NCBI GenBank assembly: GCA_016710765.1
Contig: JADJUJ010000008.1
Coordinates: 186,001 to 250,000, forward strand
DNA: 64,000 nucleotides
Source: Lewinellaceae bacterium
Lineage (GTDB): Bacteria > Bacteroidota > Bacteroidia > Chitinophagales > Saprospiraceae
Reading direction: 5' to 3'
The translations under genes and the position numbers were made by a program. Below the pieces are notes generated by a model. It was not told the DNA's origin, made no database searches, and saw only the letters and a list, made by a program, of their open reading frames with translations. Position 1 is the first letter of the stretch, and every line of letters begins with the position of its first letter. Shown here one piece after another: positions 18,278 to 27,261 of the stretch.

Positions 18278-19859
18278 TTATTTCTCCTGCTGCAGAATTT
18301 CCATGGTACTCTCTGGCAATTTACTGATGTCGAGTACCATCAGCCCATCGAGGCAATCGGAAAATTTTGGGTCCACGTTAAAGGCCACAAATTTCGCACT
18401 TTGCCGGAGATACTGGCGGAACAACACTGGCACTGAAAAGTGCTTGGGCTCTATTTTTTCTACAAAATCCTCCAGTGCATCAAACTCTCCGCGCAGGTTT
18501 TCTGCGATGATTTTGGTATTGACGGTGCGCGATTTTAGTCGGAAGGGTTTCCTGGGTTGCACGTACTGGGCCATTGTTTCGTCAAAATAGTATTGCTTCA
18601 CAAACTCGATGATGACGCTTTTGGAAACCTCAGAATAGTACTTGCTGATGCTCACCGGACCGTACAGGTAGCGGTAATGCGGGTTGGCAAGCAGGAAAAA
18701 AAGGATGCCTTTCCACAACAGGAAGAGGGGCAGGCGGTGGCGCTGGTATTCGTCCACAACGTAGGATCGTCCCAACTCAATGGACTGCTGCATGACCGGG
18801 TAAAACCCTTCCTCTATTTTGAACAGGCTGCTGGCATAGAAGCCATTGATTCCGAACCGTTTGAAAATTACATCGCCCTGACCGAGCCGGTACCCACCCA
18901 CTATCTTTTGGGCTTCACGGTCCCAAATGAGCAATTGGAGGTAATACAGGTCGTATTCATCGATGTCGCGGGGTTTTCCGGTGCCTTCCCCCACATTGCG
19001 GAAGGTGATTTCCCGTAAACGGCCGATTTCCATCATGGTTTGCGGAATTTCATGGATGGGCGCCACATACACGTCAAATGCGCCCCGGGAAGTAACTTTT
19101 CGGACAGGTTTAAGGGCCGCAAGTTCCTTGGCAATTACGCTGGTATCGATGGCTTCCGCAATGGGTTCCTCTTCTACGCTGGATTCAGGGGGTAAAATCT
19201 TCGGGCTGTAGGTCGAAGGCTGTGCCGAGGGAAAATATTTTAGCCTGTAAAAATTGGCCCCATGGTCGGGTTTTGTCAAAGAGCAAAATTTCCTCGGGCT
19301 GGATGGGCTGACCGATCCTGGCAATGACCCGCAACGGTTCCGCGCTTGCCGGCGGAACGATGGTTGCCAGCGCCCGGCGGAGCAGGTTGGCTGCCGGTTT
19401 GGCCCTGACCAGGTGGATGGGCACCACCGGAACCCTCGATTTGCGCAATTGACGCAGAATTTGCCGCCGCAACAGGTTTTTATCACTCAATCCAAAAGGC
19501 GGGTCTGAAAAATCGACGACCAGTCCCAGCGCATTGCCTTTTCCTACCGAGCGTACAATGTCGCGCGCAATGTTGTTGCTAAAGATGCCGGGATCAAGGG
19601 TGTTTTTCAGGTTTCGCAGACAATACGGGCGCAGGGCCTCGCTGGGTGGCGCGGGGTAGGGGTGCAGCAGTTTAAGTGTGGGGAAATGCGCGCCCAGCAG
19701 GGCAAGCAACATCCACTCGTCCAGCCCTGGCATAATCTGATTACAGACAAACAGCGCCGGACCGCATTTGTCAATGGTCTTGCGGTCGTACTCGTCGATT
19801 TCCAGGTGGATGTTTGCCTGCTGGAGTTTTTCAATGGCGAGTTGGTGGATTTCCTGCAT
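18278..19859 (-). CDS. Fused O-acyltransferase / N-acyltransferase (OlsF/GlsA-GlsB-like aminolipid synthase), one frameshift
   Basis: The first 220 residues resemble PlsC-type lysolipid acyltransferases (ALFVCNQIMPGLDEW, then VVDFSDPPFG, RVPVVPIHLVR). The rest is a hemolysin/GNAT-like N-acyltransferase (FDVYVAPIHEIPQTM, FRNVGEGTGKPRD, IGGYRLGQGD-like VGGYRLGQGD, ELGRSYVVDEYQRH). Fused or adjacent pairs like this make ornithine or glycine lipids in Bacteroidota (known for OlsF and GlsB/GlsA). The two halves are in different frames, meeting in a CCCCCT tract near 19190-19200, so one polypeptide is likely. An unusual feature is that the acyltransferase motif usually reading NHPxGGxD has Gln in place of the catalytic His (codon CAG). 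It lies 9 bp downstream of the marC gene. Confidence 0.75.
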
Positions 19860-19868
19860 AAACGGTGC

Positions 19869-20495
19869 TTATTGGGTTACCTGAATGAGGTGCAACATGC
19901 CTTCTACGATAAACTGTACGCCAATGGCAATCACCAAAAAGCCCATGATGCGGGCAATGGCATTCAAGCCGCCGGCACCCAGCAATTTGAACAGGTTGGG
20001 GGCAAGGCGAAGGGAGCCCCAAACCAAGACGCCCGTTGCCAGGATCGCAGCAAAAATCATCGAACGTTCCATCCAACTGCTGTGTTGGCCGTACATGGTA
20101 ATAAGGTAGGAGATAGAACCGGGTCCCGACAACATGGGCATGGCCATGGGCGAAAACGCAACGTCACTGTTGTTTTGCGCATGCTCTTCCACCTTTTCGT
20201 CGTAACCTTTTCGTTTGGCAAAATTACCCGACATCAACCCGTAACCACTGCCCAACAGCGCCATACCGCCAGCAATGCGCAGGGCATGGATGGTCAGTCC
20301 GAAAAAACTCAGAATGTAACTTCCTGCCAGGAAAAAAGCCACAAGGATCAGGATAAAATAAAAGCTGGTTTGCAGGGCGATTTTGTTGCGCTCCGGCTTG
20401 CTGCGATCGCTTGTCAGCGCCACGTAAACAGGGATAGCGCCCGGCGGATCAACAATGGAAAAAAGGGAAAATAGGGTAGCGAAGAAAAAATCCAT
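19869..20495 (-). CDS. MarC-family inner membrane protein
   Basis: The start MDFFFATLFSLFSIVDPPGA (20495) is chosen because it is the typical MarC N-terminus; an upstream ATG would add residues encoded by low-complexity repeats. Six membrane helices are visible. Family hallmarks are SIVDPPGAIPVYVALT near the N-terminus and AMPMLSGPGSISYLITM in the middle, which mirror each other in the two three-helix halves, plus GLNAIARIMGFLVIAIGVQF at the C-terminus. Length (208) fits. The transported substrate is unknown; the old link to multiple antibiotic resistance is not supported for the family. First gene of the operon that continues with the acyltransferase. Confidence 0.9.
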   Translation of the reverse strand: MDFFFATLFSLFSIVDPPGAIPVYVALTSDRSKPERNKIALQTSFYFILILVAFFLAGSYILSFFGLTIHALRIAGGMALLGSGYGLMSGNFAKRKGYDEKVEEHAQNNSDVAFSPMAMPMLSGPGSISYLITMYGQHSSWMERSMIFAAILATGVLVWGSLRLAPNLFKLLGAGGLNAIARIMGFLVIAIGVQFIVEGMLHLIQVTQ

Positions 20496-20526
20496 AATTT
20501 GTGCTCTTGGGTTACAACCCGTCTTT

Positions 20527-20573
20527 GGGTATTGGTCTTTAGTCTTTGGTCTTTGGTCTTTAGTCTTTAGCTT
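20527..20573. repeat. Heptamer repeat cluster (TTTGGTC/TTTAGTC)
   Basis: About six near-perfect 7-bp units (GTCTTTGGTCTTTAG-like) lie immediately upstream of marC. A second cluster in the opposite sense (AAAGACC/AAAGACT) lies at about 20730-20791. The stretch 20496-20898 otherwise contains no gene, and the promoters of marC and of the large TPR gene must lie in or between these clusters. The same heptamers occur at 27236-27258, 49656-49684 and 61964-62118. Confidence 0.75.
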
Positions 20574-20729
20574 GGCCCCAATTTTTGTTGGTGGTTTGCA
20601 AAGGCAGTGCAATTTATCAAATTTGCGGTTTACCAAAGATTCTATCTGTTTTTACAAAGGGGTTTAACATTTACATAATGTTTTCGCGGCAATTGATTGG
20701 ATACTGCATTGCAAATCCAGATCGTTACC

Positions 20730-20791
20730 CAAAGACCAATACCCAAAGACTAAAGACTAATACCCAAAGACCAAAGACCAACACCACCTTA
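20730..20791. repeat. Heptamer repeat cluster (AAAGACC/AAAGACT)
   Basis: Runs of AAAGACC, AAAGACT and ATACCCAAAGAC units, complementary to the cluster at 20527-20573. The two clusters could pair as a ~200-bp hairpin if transcribed through. No coding potential. Confidence 0.75.
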
Positions 20792-20898
20792 TTTTCACAC
20801 AGGTAGGAAAGAGGAATGCAACACTTTTCCATGCATTGCATATTTTCGCCCGTGTTTCTGACGTTATTCAGGAAGTCACCAATAAAATCCTCTCATTT

Positions 20899-23800
20899 AT
20901 GAACCTTCGGAAAGGAATTTTTTTCGCCGTTTTTTTACTCGCTGCCACGGTGCTTTCGGCCCAGCAAACAACGGTTTACACCGAAGCCAACCTCGCTTAC
21001 AAGCGCGGAATCGACTTCTTCAACCAGGGCGTTTTCGGACTGGCACAACAGGAATTTGAAAATGCCATCACCTTACTCCGGCCGGTCAACGAGCCTGCCT
21101 GGAAGGATGTTCGCACCGATGCCGAGCTGTATTATGCCAAGTGCGCCGTACGCCTGGAACAACCCGAAGCAGAAGTGCTGGTGGTGGATATTCTGCGCGA
21201 CAAGGCTCCTTCGCCCATCGCCAGCCAGGCAGCGCTTGAAATAGGCGATTACTACTTTAATGCCAAAAAATACGATCAGGCGCTGGCTTATTACGACATG
21301 GCGCCACAGGGCTCCGGCGCTGCGAAGGATGAAATTACCTTCAAAAAAGGATATGCTTTTTTCGTTTCCAAGAAATTTTCACAGGCTAAATCTGCCTTTG
21401 CCAGCATCAAGGAAAACACGCGCTCCGAGTGGTATTTTCCCGCCAACTACTATTTCGGCTGCTGTTCCTTCTTTGAGGGCCGCTACGATGACGCACTCAA
21501 GGCCTTTGGCCGTTGCGAAAAATCCGACAAGTACAAGCGCTATGTGCCTTACTACCAGGCGCAAATTTATTTTGCCAAAAAACAATACGACCAGGTTATC
21601 GCCTATGCCGTGCCAAAGGCCAACGACAATACCTTGCGTAGCCAGGCTGAAATGAACCAACTGATTGGCAAATCATATTTTGAGAAAAAAGACTACGTCA
21701 AGGCGCTCCCTTACCTCGAGTTTGCCGCTAAAAATGGCGTCCGGCTTACGCCTGGCGACTATTACCAACTGGGATATGCGCAGTATCAGGGGGCTACTAC
21801 AAGCAGGCCATCGACAATTTCGAACAGCCTGACCAAACAAGACAGTTTGCTGGGTCAGAACGGACTCTATCACCTGGGTGACTGTTACCTTCGTACCAAC
21901 AATAAATTCGCGGCGCGCAATGCCTTCGGACAAGCCGCCAGCCTCCCTTACGACCCTTCCGTACTGGAGGATGCCATGTTCAATTACGCTAAACTCAGCT
22001 ACGAACTCAAGTACGACCGCGATGCACTTGTAGCATTACAGAAAATCCCGGCCAGTTCTCAGTATTACGACGAAGCGCAATCGCTCATGGGCGAGATTTT
22101 CCTTAATACCCGCGATTATGACAGGGCCATTGCTACCCTGGAAGGCTTTCCCTCCCGGAATGCCAAACTGAACCAGGCCTACCAACAGGTGTGTTACTTG
22201 CGCGGCCTGCAACTCTACCAGAACAGCCAAAAAGACGAGGCCCGGCGCTATTTCAATAAGTCGCTCGACTTTCCACTCGACAAACAAACGGCGGCGCTGT
22301 GCTCCTACTGGATGGGTGTAATTGCCAACGAAAGCAAGGAATACAACATCAGTAAAACCCACATGGGTTCCTTCCTGTCGCAGGCGGGATCCATGCGCAA
22401 CCTGCCGGAAGAAAGCAGCCTCGAAATGGGTCAATATGTGCAAGGGTACAATTACCTGAAGCTGAATGACTTCAACAACGCGCTTACCAATTTCAAAGCC
22501 TGCGTGGCAGGGATCAAGAAGAGCCAAAGCAGCATCAAATCCGATCAGATCAAGACCGGTATCCTGGGCGATGCTATTCTGCGCGCCGGCGACTGTCATT
22601 TTAAGAAAAACCAATACAAGGAAGCGCTCAGTTATTACGACGATGCCATCAACCGTAAAGCCGATGGGTTCGAATATGCATTGTACCAAAAGGCCATCAT
22701 CAAGGGCCTTCAAGGCGTGCCTTTCGACAAAATTGTGTCGCTGGAAGACCTCGTCAACAAGTATCCCAACAGCCAATACACGGATGAAGCCCTCTACCAG
22801 CTGGGTGTGACCTACCAGGAAATTGGCAAACTCAACCAGGCCATTCCACCCTTGAAACGCCTTGTGGGTGATTTCCGTGGACGCTCCAATTTGATCAACC
22901 AGGCTTTGTTGCGCCTCGGACTCATTTCCTACAACCAGGGTAATACCACCGGCGCCATCAACTACTACAAGCAGGTGTTTAGCAACAATCCGGAAAATGC
23001 CGAGGCTAAGGATGCCCTTGCTGCGCTGGAAGAAATTTATGTGCGCGAACTGAACAAGCCTGATGAATATTTCGCTTTTCTGGAAACCATTCCAGGCTAC
23101 AACGTCAGCACCGCCTCCAGAGACAGTGTCACTTACTACTCTGCAGAAATCCAGTACCAGAACGCCCGCTACACGCAGGCCATCGAAGGGTTCAGCAGTT
23201 ACATCGGGAAGTACCCCAACGGCCGGTACATTCTGCCTGCCTATTTCTACCGTGCTGAAAGTTATTCGGCGTCCTCTCGCTATGACATGGCCCAAAAGGA
23301 CTACACCGCGGTAGTCGGGAAAGGCCCGAGCAAGTATTATGTAAAAGCAGCGGAAAAAGCGGCCTTGATTGCCTCGAGCAACAAGGACTACGAGACAGCT
23401 TTTGCCATGGCCCGCAAATGGGAGGAGACCGCCATCAGCGACAACTCCAAACTGGAAGCCCAGGTGCTGATCCTGAAAACGGCCTACCTGACCAAAAATT
23501 CCGTAGCAGTGTACGAATACGGCCGCAAAGTGAGTTCCGCCATGGTTGCCTCCACGAATCAGGTGGCAGAAGCCAATTATTACATGGGCAAAACGGCTTA
23601 CGACCAGGGCAACTACCCCCAGGCCAACAGCTACCTCAGCATGGTGACCAAGCAGTCCACCTCCGAGATCATGGCCGAATCTTACCACCTGCTGGCCCAG
23701 ATCATGTACAAGCAAAAGAACCTGGCTGGTGCCGAAGATTTTATTACGCAGGCCAACCAGGCCAGTGCCGGTTACGACGACTGGATTGCACGCAACCTCA

Positions 23801-24012
23801 TCCTGCTGTCGGATGTATATGCCGACCGCGGTGATAAAAACAGCGCCATGGCCGCGCTTGAAGCTATTCTTGAAAATTACAAAGGAAACGATACCACGAT
23901 AACCGCGTTGGCCCGCGAAAAATACAACAAGCTGAACAGCGGCCAACCTGCACCTGCTCCCCCACCAGGATCGCGTGGGGTGGATTTGCTGGACCCGGAT
24001 ACTGGAAATTAA
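20899..24012 (+). CDS. Large periplasmic tetratricopeptide-repeat protein
   Basis: The ATG at 20899 gives a signal peptide (MNLRKGIFFAVFLLAATVLSAQ). The remaining ~1015 residues are almost continuous TPR/Sel1-like helix pairs, for example ALEIGDYYFNAKKYDQALAYY, YFGCCSFFEGRYDDALKAF and SYHLLAQIMYKQKNLAGAED, ending with a Pro-rich tail. Conserved Bacteroidota proteins of this kind are paired with an outer-membrane barrel protein, as here (61 bp downstream). A role as a periplasmic scaffold near the outer membrane or in tol-pal/BAM-like assembly is inference. Between about 21790 and 21830 the encoded TPR (expected GYYKQAIDNFEQ) is read in the wrong frame and then returns, a compensated pair of indels that shows the sequence carries small errors. 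Confidence 0.85.
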   Translation: MNLRKGIFFAVFLLAATVLSAQQTTVYTEANLAYKRGIDFFNQGVFGLAQQEFENAITLLRPVNEPAWKDVRTDAELYYAKCAVRLEQPEAEVLVVDILRDKAPSPIASQAALEIGDYYFNAKKYDQALAYYDMAPQGSGAAKDEITFKKGYAFFVSKKFSQAKSAFASIKENTRSEWYFPANYYFGCCSFFEGRYDDALKAFGRCEKSDKYKRYVPYYQAQIYFAKKQYDQVIAYAVPKANDNTLRSQAEMNQLIGKSYFEKKDYVKALPYLEFAAKNGVRLTPGDYYQLGYAQYQGATTSRPSTISNSLTKQDSLLGQNGLYHLGDCYLRTNNKFAARNAFGQAASLPYDPSVLEDAMFNYAKLSYELKYDRDALVALQKIPASSQYYDEAQSLMGEIFLNTRDYDRAIATLEGFPSRNAKLNQAYQQVCYLRGLQLYQNSQKDEARRYFNKSLDFPLDKQTAALCSYWMGVIANESKEYNISKTHMGSFLSQAGSMRNLPEESSLEMGQYVQGYNYLKLNDFNNALTNFKACVAGIKKSQSSIKSDQIKTGILGDAILRAGDCHFKKNQYKEALSYYDDAINRKADGFEYALYQKAIIKGLQGVPFDKIVSLEDLVNKYPNSQYTDEALYQLGVTYQEIGKLNQAIPPLKRLVGDFRGRSNLINQALLRLGLISYNQGNTTGAINYYKQVFSNNPENAEAKDALAALEEIYVRELNKPDEYFAFLETIPGYNVSTASRDSVTYYSAEIQYQNARYTQAIEGFSSYIGKYPNGRYILPAYFYRAESYSASSRYDMAQKDYTAVVGKGPSKYYVKAAEKAALIASSNKDYETAFAMARKWEETAISDNSKLEAQVLILKTAYLTKNSVAVYEYGRKVSSAMVASTNQVAEANYYMGKTAYDQGNYPQANSYLSMVTKQSTSEIMAESYHLLAQIMYKQKNLAGAEDFITQANQASAGYDDWIARNLILLSDVYADRGDKNSAMAALEAILENYKGNDTTITALAREKYNKLNSGQPAPAPPPGSRGVDLLDPDTGN

Positions 24013-24073
24013 GCCATTTTGGTCAAAATCCTGTACGTCACATCGTTTCAACCATTTAACTACAACACCAATT

Positions 24074-25686
24074 ATGCATAAATCCGCCCTTCTTCTGCTT
24101 CTGATGTTTTCGGCTTTTTTCGCCAACGCTCAGAAGGACCTGCCCGACGAAAACGTCAACATCATTAAGGATTTCGACGCTCGTTTGCTGGAGTCGAATA
24201 GCTCATCGTGACGCCCTCGCTGCCCAACCTGGATACGGTTACCAAGCGGCAGGACTATATCGTGCCGCCCAAACCCGCGGTGGTAAACTATGAAAAGCCG
24301 GTATTGCGGCCCATTGGCATGAAGGCCGAGAAAAAGCAGGAAGTGTACAATGGCTTTGTAAAAGCTGGCGCAGGTGTGCCCACCTCGTTTTACGGTGAAG
24401 CAGGCTACTACTTGCACCCGGGCGATAATTTCGATGCCAAGGCCTGGATTCGGCACCATAGCGCGAATGCCAAATCGTTGGAAAATCAGCGTTTTTTCAA
24501 CAACGATGTGCGCCTGAATACCAACATCTACCTGGCCAACAAACTGGTGGTGCAAGGTGATGCTGCCTATAGTTTCGACCGCATCCATTACTATGGCTAC
24601 AACCATGACTCGCTGTCGTACCCCGAAGAGGGCGTGCGGCAGGATTACAAGTTGTTCACGCTTGGCGGCAAGTTATTCAACGGTGAGCGCAACGATGCCG
24701 ACATCAACTATTTCATCGAGCCCAAAATTTATTTCCTCCGCGATTTCTTTTCCAACTCGGAAAATGGACTGGACCTTAAAATGGGCGGTACCAAATGGTT
24801 TGCTGACAAACACGCGCTGAACCTCGCCATTCGTGCCGACATGAGTACCTTTAACGATACGGCAAAGCAAAAACTGAACAACATCTACCTGCAGCCTTCC
24901 TTCGTGTTTCACAACGATTTCCTGCGCTTCAAGGTAGGTGGTAATTTTGCCAGCAACCGCGATGTGTTTTATCTGTTTCCGGATGCGGAATTGAGTTTAC
25001 GTATTTTAGGTGACGGCCTGCAGCTCTTCGCCGGCGCCAGCGGCGATCTCCGTAAAAATACCTACCGCTCGATTACGGAATACAACCCCTTCATCCAGAT
25101 GCGCGGCAGCAGCATCATGAATACCCAGTACCGCGATTATTTTGCCGGTATTCGTGGCAACCTGGGATGGCTGGAATACACCGGTAAACTGGCCTATGCC
25201 AATGCGCGCGACATGGCCCTGTACCAATCCAGTTTCGACAACACCGGCATCACCCGTTTTCAGGTGCTGTACGATACCGTCAATATCTTCAGCATTCAGG
25301 GCACCGTAAAATTGATTCCATTTGAAGGCTTTACGCTGGGTGGCACGGTTGGTACCAGTGTGTTTAGTCCGAGCAACCAGGAACACGCCTGGGGTATCCC
25401 GGCGCTGGAAACCAACGTCAATGCCATTTACAGTTTGCTCGATGGCAAAGCCCAACTCAAAGGCAACCTCTACCTGGCCGACCAAATCTTTTTCAACAAC
25501 CCGGAAGGGCAACTGGTGAAAACCGGCGCACTGGTCGACCTCAGTTTTGGCGGCTCCTATTATTTTACCAAAAACATCGGGGTGTTTCTCGACATCAACA
25601 ACCTGCTCAACAACAAACGCCAGCGCTGGCTGGATTATCCCACCTTCGGCTTGAATGTGCTGGGCGGGGTGACGGCTCGGTTTTAA
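24074..25686 (+). CDS. Outer-membrane beta-barrel protein (TonB-receptor-like), one frameshift
   Basis: It starts with a signal peptide (MHKSALLLLLMFSAFFANAQ), then after ~40 residues the frame shifts near 24199 (LLESN, then LIVTPSLPN), and the rest is one long frame. The body consists of alternating amphipathic strands with aromatic girdles (YNGFVKAGAGVPTSFYGEAG, KLFTLGGKLFNGERND, GTVKLIPFEGFTLGGTVG) and ends YPTFGLNVLGGVTARF, a typical outer-membrane C-terminal Phe. It has the conserved opening VPPKPAVVNYEKPVLRPI but no plug domain, so it is not a full TonB-dependent receptor. It follows the TPR gene by 61 bp, and the pair is probably one operon and one envelope complex. Confidence 0.8.
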
Positions 25687-25689
25687 TGC

Positions 25690-25850
25690 TTTATTGTTGC
25701 ACTGTTACATTGTTACATTGTTACATTGTTACATTGTATCATTGTTAGTTTCGATTTAGCCATGCAACAATGCAGCCATGCAACAATGCAGCCATGCAAC
25801 AATGCAGCCATGCAACAATGCAGCCATGCAACAATGAAACAATGCAACAA
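25690..25850. repeat. Minisatellite: TTACATTG and CATGCAACAATGCAGC tandem repeats
   Basis: A run of TGTTACAT units (25690-25747) is followed by four perfect 16-bp copies of CATGCAACAATGCAGC (25761-25824) and degenerate copies up to the ATG at 25853. The two blocks are roughly complementary in sense (ACAATG/CATTGT). Related short repeats recur at 26380-26450 and 43463-43570. The array ends directly at the start codon of the next gene, so it forms that gene's leader. Confidence 0.8.
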
Positions 25851-25852
25851 CC

Positions 25853-26302
25853 ATGGAGAAACTTTGTCCGCTTTGTGGCGTAAATACATTTGCCGAACCC
25901 TCCTACGACAACCACGTTACGGTGCGGGTGGAGGCATTAAAAATGACGGCAACAACCCATACCACGGCCTACCTTGAGTTGGAGAGTAAGTGCTGCTACG
26001 ATTGTCTGGAGCGTATTCAACAAAGTGAGAAAACCGAAAAAATAATCTTGGTGGCATCCATTGTGGTAATTAGCGCTCCCTTGTGGATCACGCTGCTGTT
26101 TTCGAGGCCGCCCTCATTTGTATCCCTCGGTTTGATCATTGCAGGTTTAGTGGGGTTTTACCTGCGAATAATAAAGTCCAATGACAGGTTTTTTCAATTG
26201 CCCGAAAACTCTTCTTTGAAAGGTTACAGTGAAACTAAATTGCTGGAAAAATCTGAATCGGGTAACCAGGTGGTGGTGCGTACGAAAAAACAGGAAATAT
26301 AG
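25853..26302 (+). CDS. Small membrane protein with N-terminal Cys clusters, unknown
   Basis: 149 residues. The start carries CPLC (MEKLCPLCG) and, after ~40 residues, CCYDC, which together look like a four-Cys zinc ribbon. Two hydrophobic helices follow (KIILVASIVVISAPLWITLLF and VSLGLIIAGLVGFYLRII), then a basic C-terminal tail. No named family recognised. The ATG is preceded by CAACAACC and the minisatellite, with no clear Shine-Dalgarno sequence, which is usual in Bacteroidota. It is bounded downstream by the 164-bp tandem array. Confidence 0.6.
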   Translation: MEKLCPLCGVNTFAEPSYDNHVTVRVEALKMTATTHTTAYLELESKCCYDCLERIQQSEKTEKIILVASIVVISAPLWITLLFSRPPSFVSLGLIIAGLVGFYLRIIKSNDRFFQLPENSSLKGYSETKLLEKSESGNQVVVRTKKQEI

Positions 26303-26313
26303 GTCTGTGTTTG

Positions 26314-27110
26314 CTATAATATTCCAGCCCTTCGGGCTTTTTTCACGATACAAATAAATCCCGCAGGGTTGTTATGTTGTGGCATTGTATCATTGTTACA
26401 TGGTTACACTGTATCATTGTTTCCCTGTTTCATTGTTGCACAGCTTCACCCTTTCAGGTTTTCCTGTGTGGGGTATATAAAGCCCGCAGGGCTGGCATAT
26501 TATAGCAAAAGGAGGCGCAAACAACCTGCGGGGGTGTCCTTACTGGCGGAGTACCACCAGTAAGGACACCCCCGAAATAGATAAATGGAATTGCCATTGT
26601 CTATAATATTCCAGCCCTTCGGGCTTTTCCACGCATCATATATAAAGCCCGCAGGGCTGGCATATTATAGCAAAGGAGGCGCAAACACCCTGCGGCGGTG
26701 TCCTTACTGGCCTAGTACCACCAGTAAGGACACCCCAAAAACAGATAAATGGAATTGCCATTGTCTATAATATTCCAGCCCTTCGGGCTTTTCCACGCAT
26801 CATATATAAAGCCCGCAGGGCTGGCATATTATAGCAAAAGGAGGCGCAAACAACCTGCGGGGGTGTCCTTACTGGCGGAGTACCACCAGTAAGGACACCC
26901 CCGAAATAGATAAATGGAATTGCCATTGTCTATAATATTCCAGCCCTTCGGGCTTTTCCACGCATCATATATAAAGCCCGTAGGGCTGGCATATTATAGA
27001 ACAACAGAGGGTAAAATAACCTGCGGGGGTGTCATTACTGTTGAGTTTTTGCCAGCAATGACCCCCCCCGAATAGGTATATGCCGTGTTTCCTATAATGT
27101 TCCAGCCCAC
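26314..27110. repeat. Tandem array of ~164-bp units with two hairpins each
   Basis: The sequence CTATAATATTCCAGCCC recurs at about 26314, 26601, 26765, 26930 and, degenerate, 27092. The last three intervals are 164, 165 and 162 bp. Each unit contains a hairpin CCAGCCCTTCGGGC...GCCCGCAGGGCTGG and a second hairpin GGTGTCCTTACTGG...CCAGTAAGGACACC. The first unit carries extra CATTGTATCATTGTTA-type minisatellite sequence. No stable ORF. It fills the whole 960-bp gap between the small membrane protein and the primary sigma factor. Confidence 0.85.
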
Positions 27111-27134
27111 TGGCTTCCCCATTCGAAGCATAAA

Positions 27135-27172
27135 AAAAACGGGTACCGGTTTCAAAACCGATACCCGTTTTG
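27135..27172 (-). terminator. Rho-independent terminator of the sigma factor gene
   Basis: On the minus strand the stem AAAACGGGTATCGG pairs with CCGGTACCCGTTTT, followed by a run of Ts (complement of the A8 at 27132-27139). It lies about 90 bp downstream of the rpoD stop. Confidence 0.75.
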
Positions 27173-27235
27173 GGTTGTGTTTATTTGCTGGGAGGGGTGG
27201 TATCCTTTGCCGCTAAGGAAAATGCTTTCGGCACG

Positions 27236-27258
27236 GCTAAAGACCAAAGACCAATACC
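27236..27258. repeat. Heptamer repeat (AAAGACC) at the 3' end of rpoD
   Basis: GCTAAAGACCAAAGACCAAT lies 3-25 bp past the stop codon of the sigma factor gene. Same unit as at 20.5, 20.7, 49.7 and 62 kb. Confidence 0.6.
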
Positions 27259-27261
27259 TAA

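Noticed and set aside
22036..24126. 696-codon open frame on the minus strand opposite the TPR gene
   Set aside because: It is the antisense shadow of a highly repetitive, GC-biased coding sequence. Its product is low in motifs and has no signal or domain, while the plus frame has a clear signal peptide and TPRs.
24074..25686. Full TonB-dependent receptor
   Set aside because: No plug, TonB box or regulatory domain; only a short barrel of ~500 residues.
25761..25824. Possible CRISPR array (16-bp repeats)
   Set aside because: The repeats are directly adjacent without spacers, and no cas genes are present.
26369..26770. Small open frames within the 164-bp array
   Set aside because: They are made of hairpin repeats, change between units and have no conserved start.
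26600..27110. CRISPR-like repeat-spacer structure
   Set aside because: The unit is 164 bp with internal hairpins and near-identical content throughout, so there are no unique spacers.
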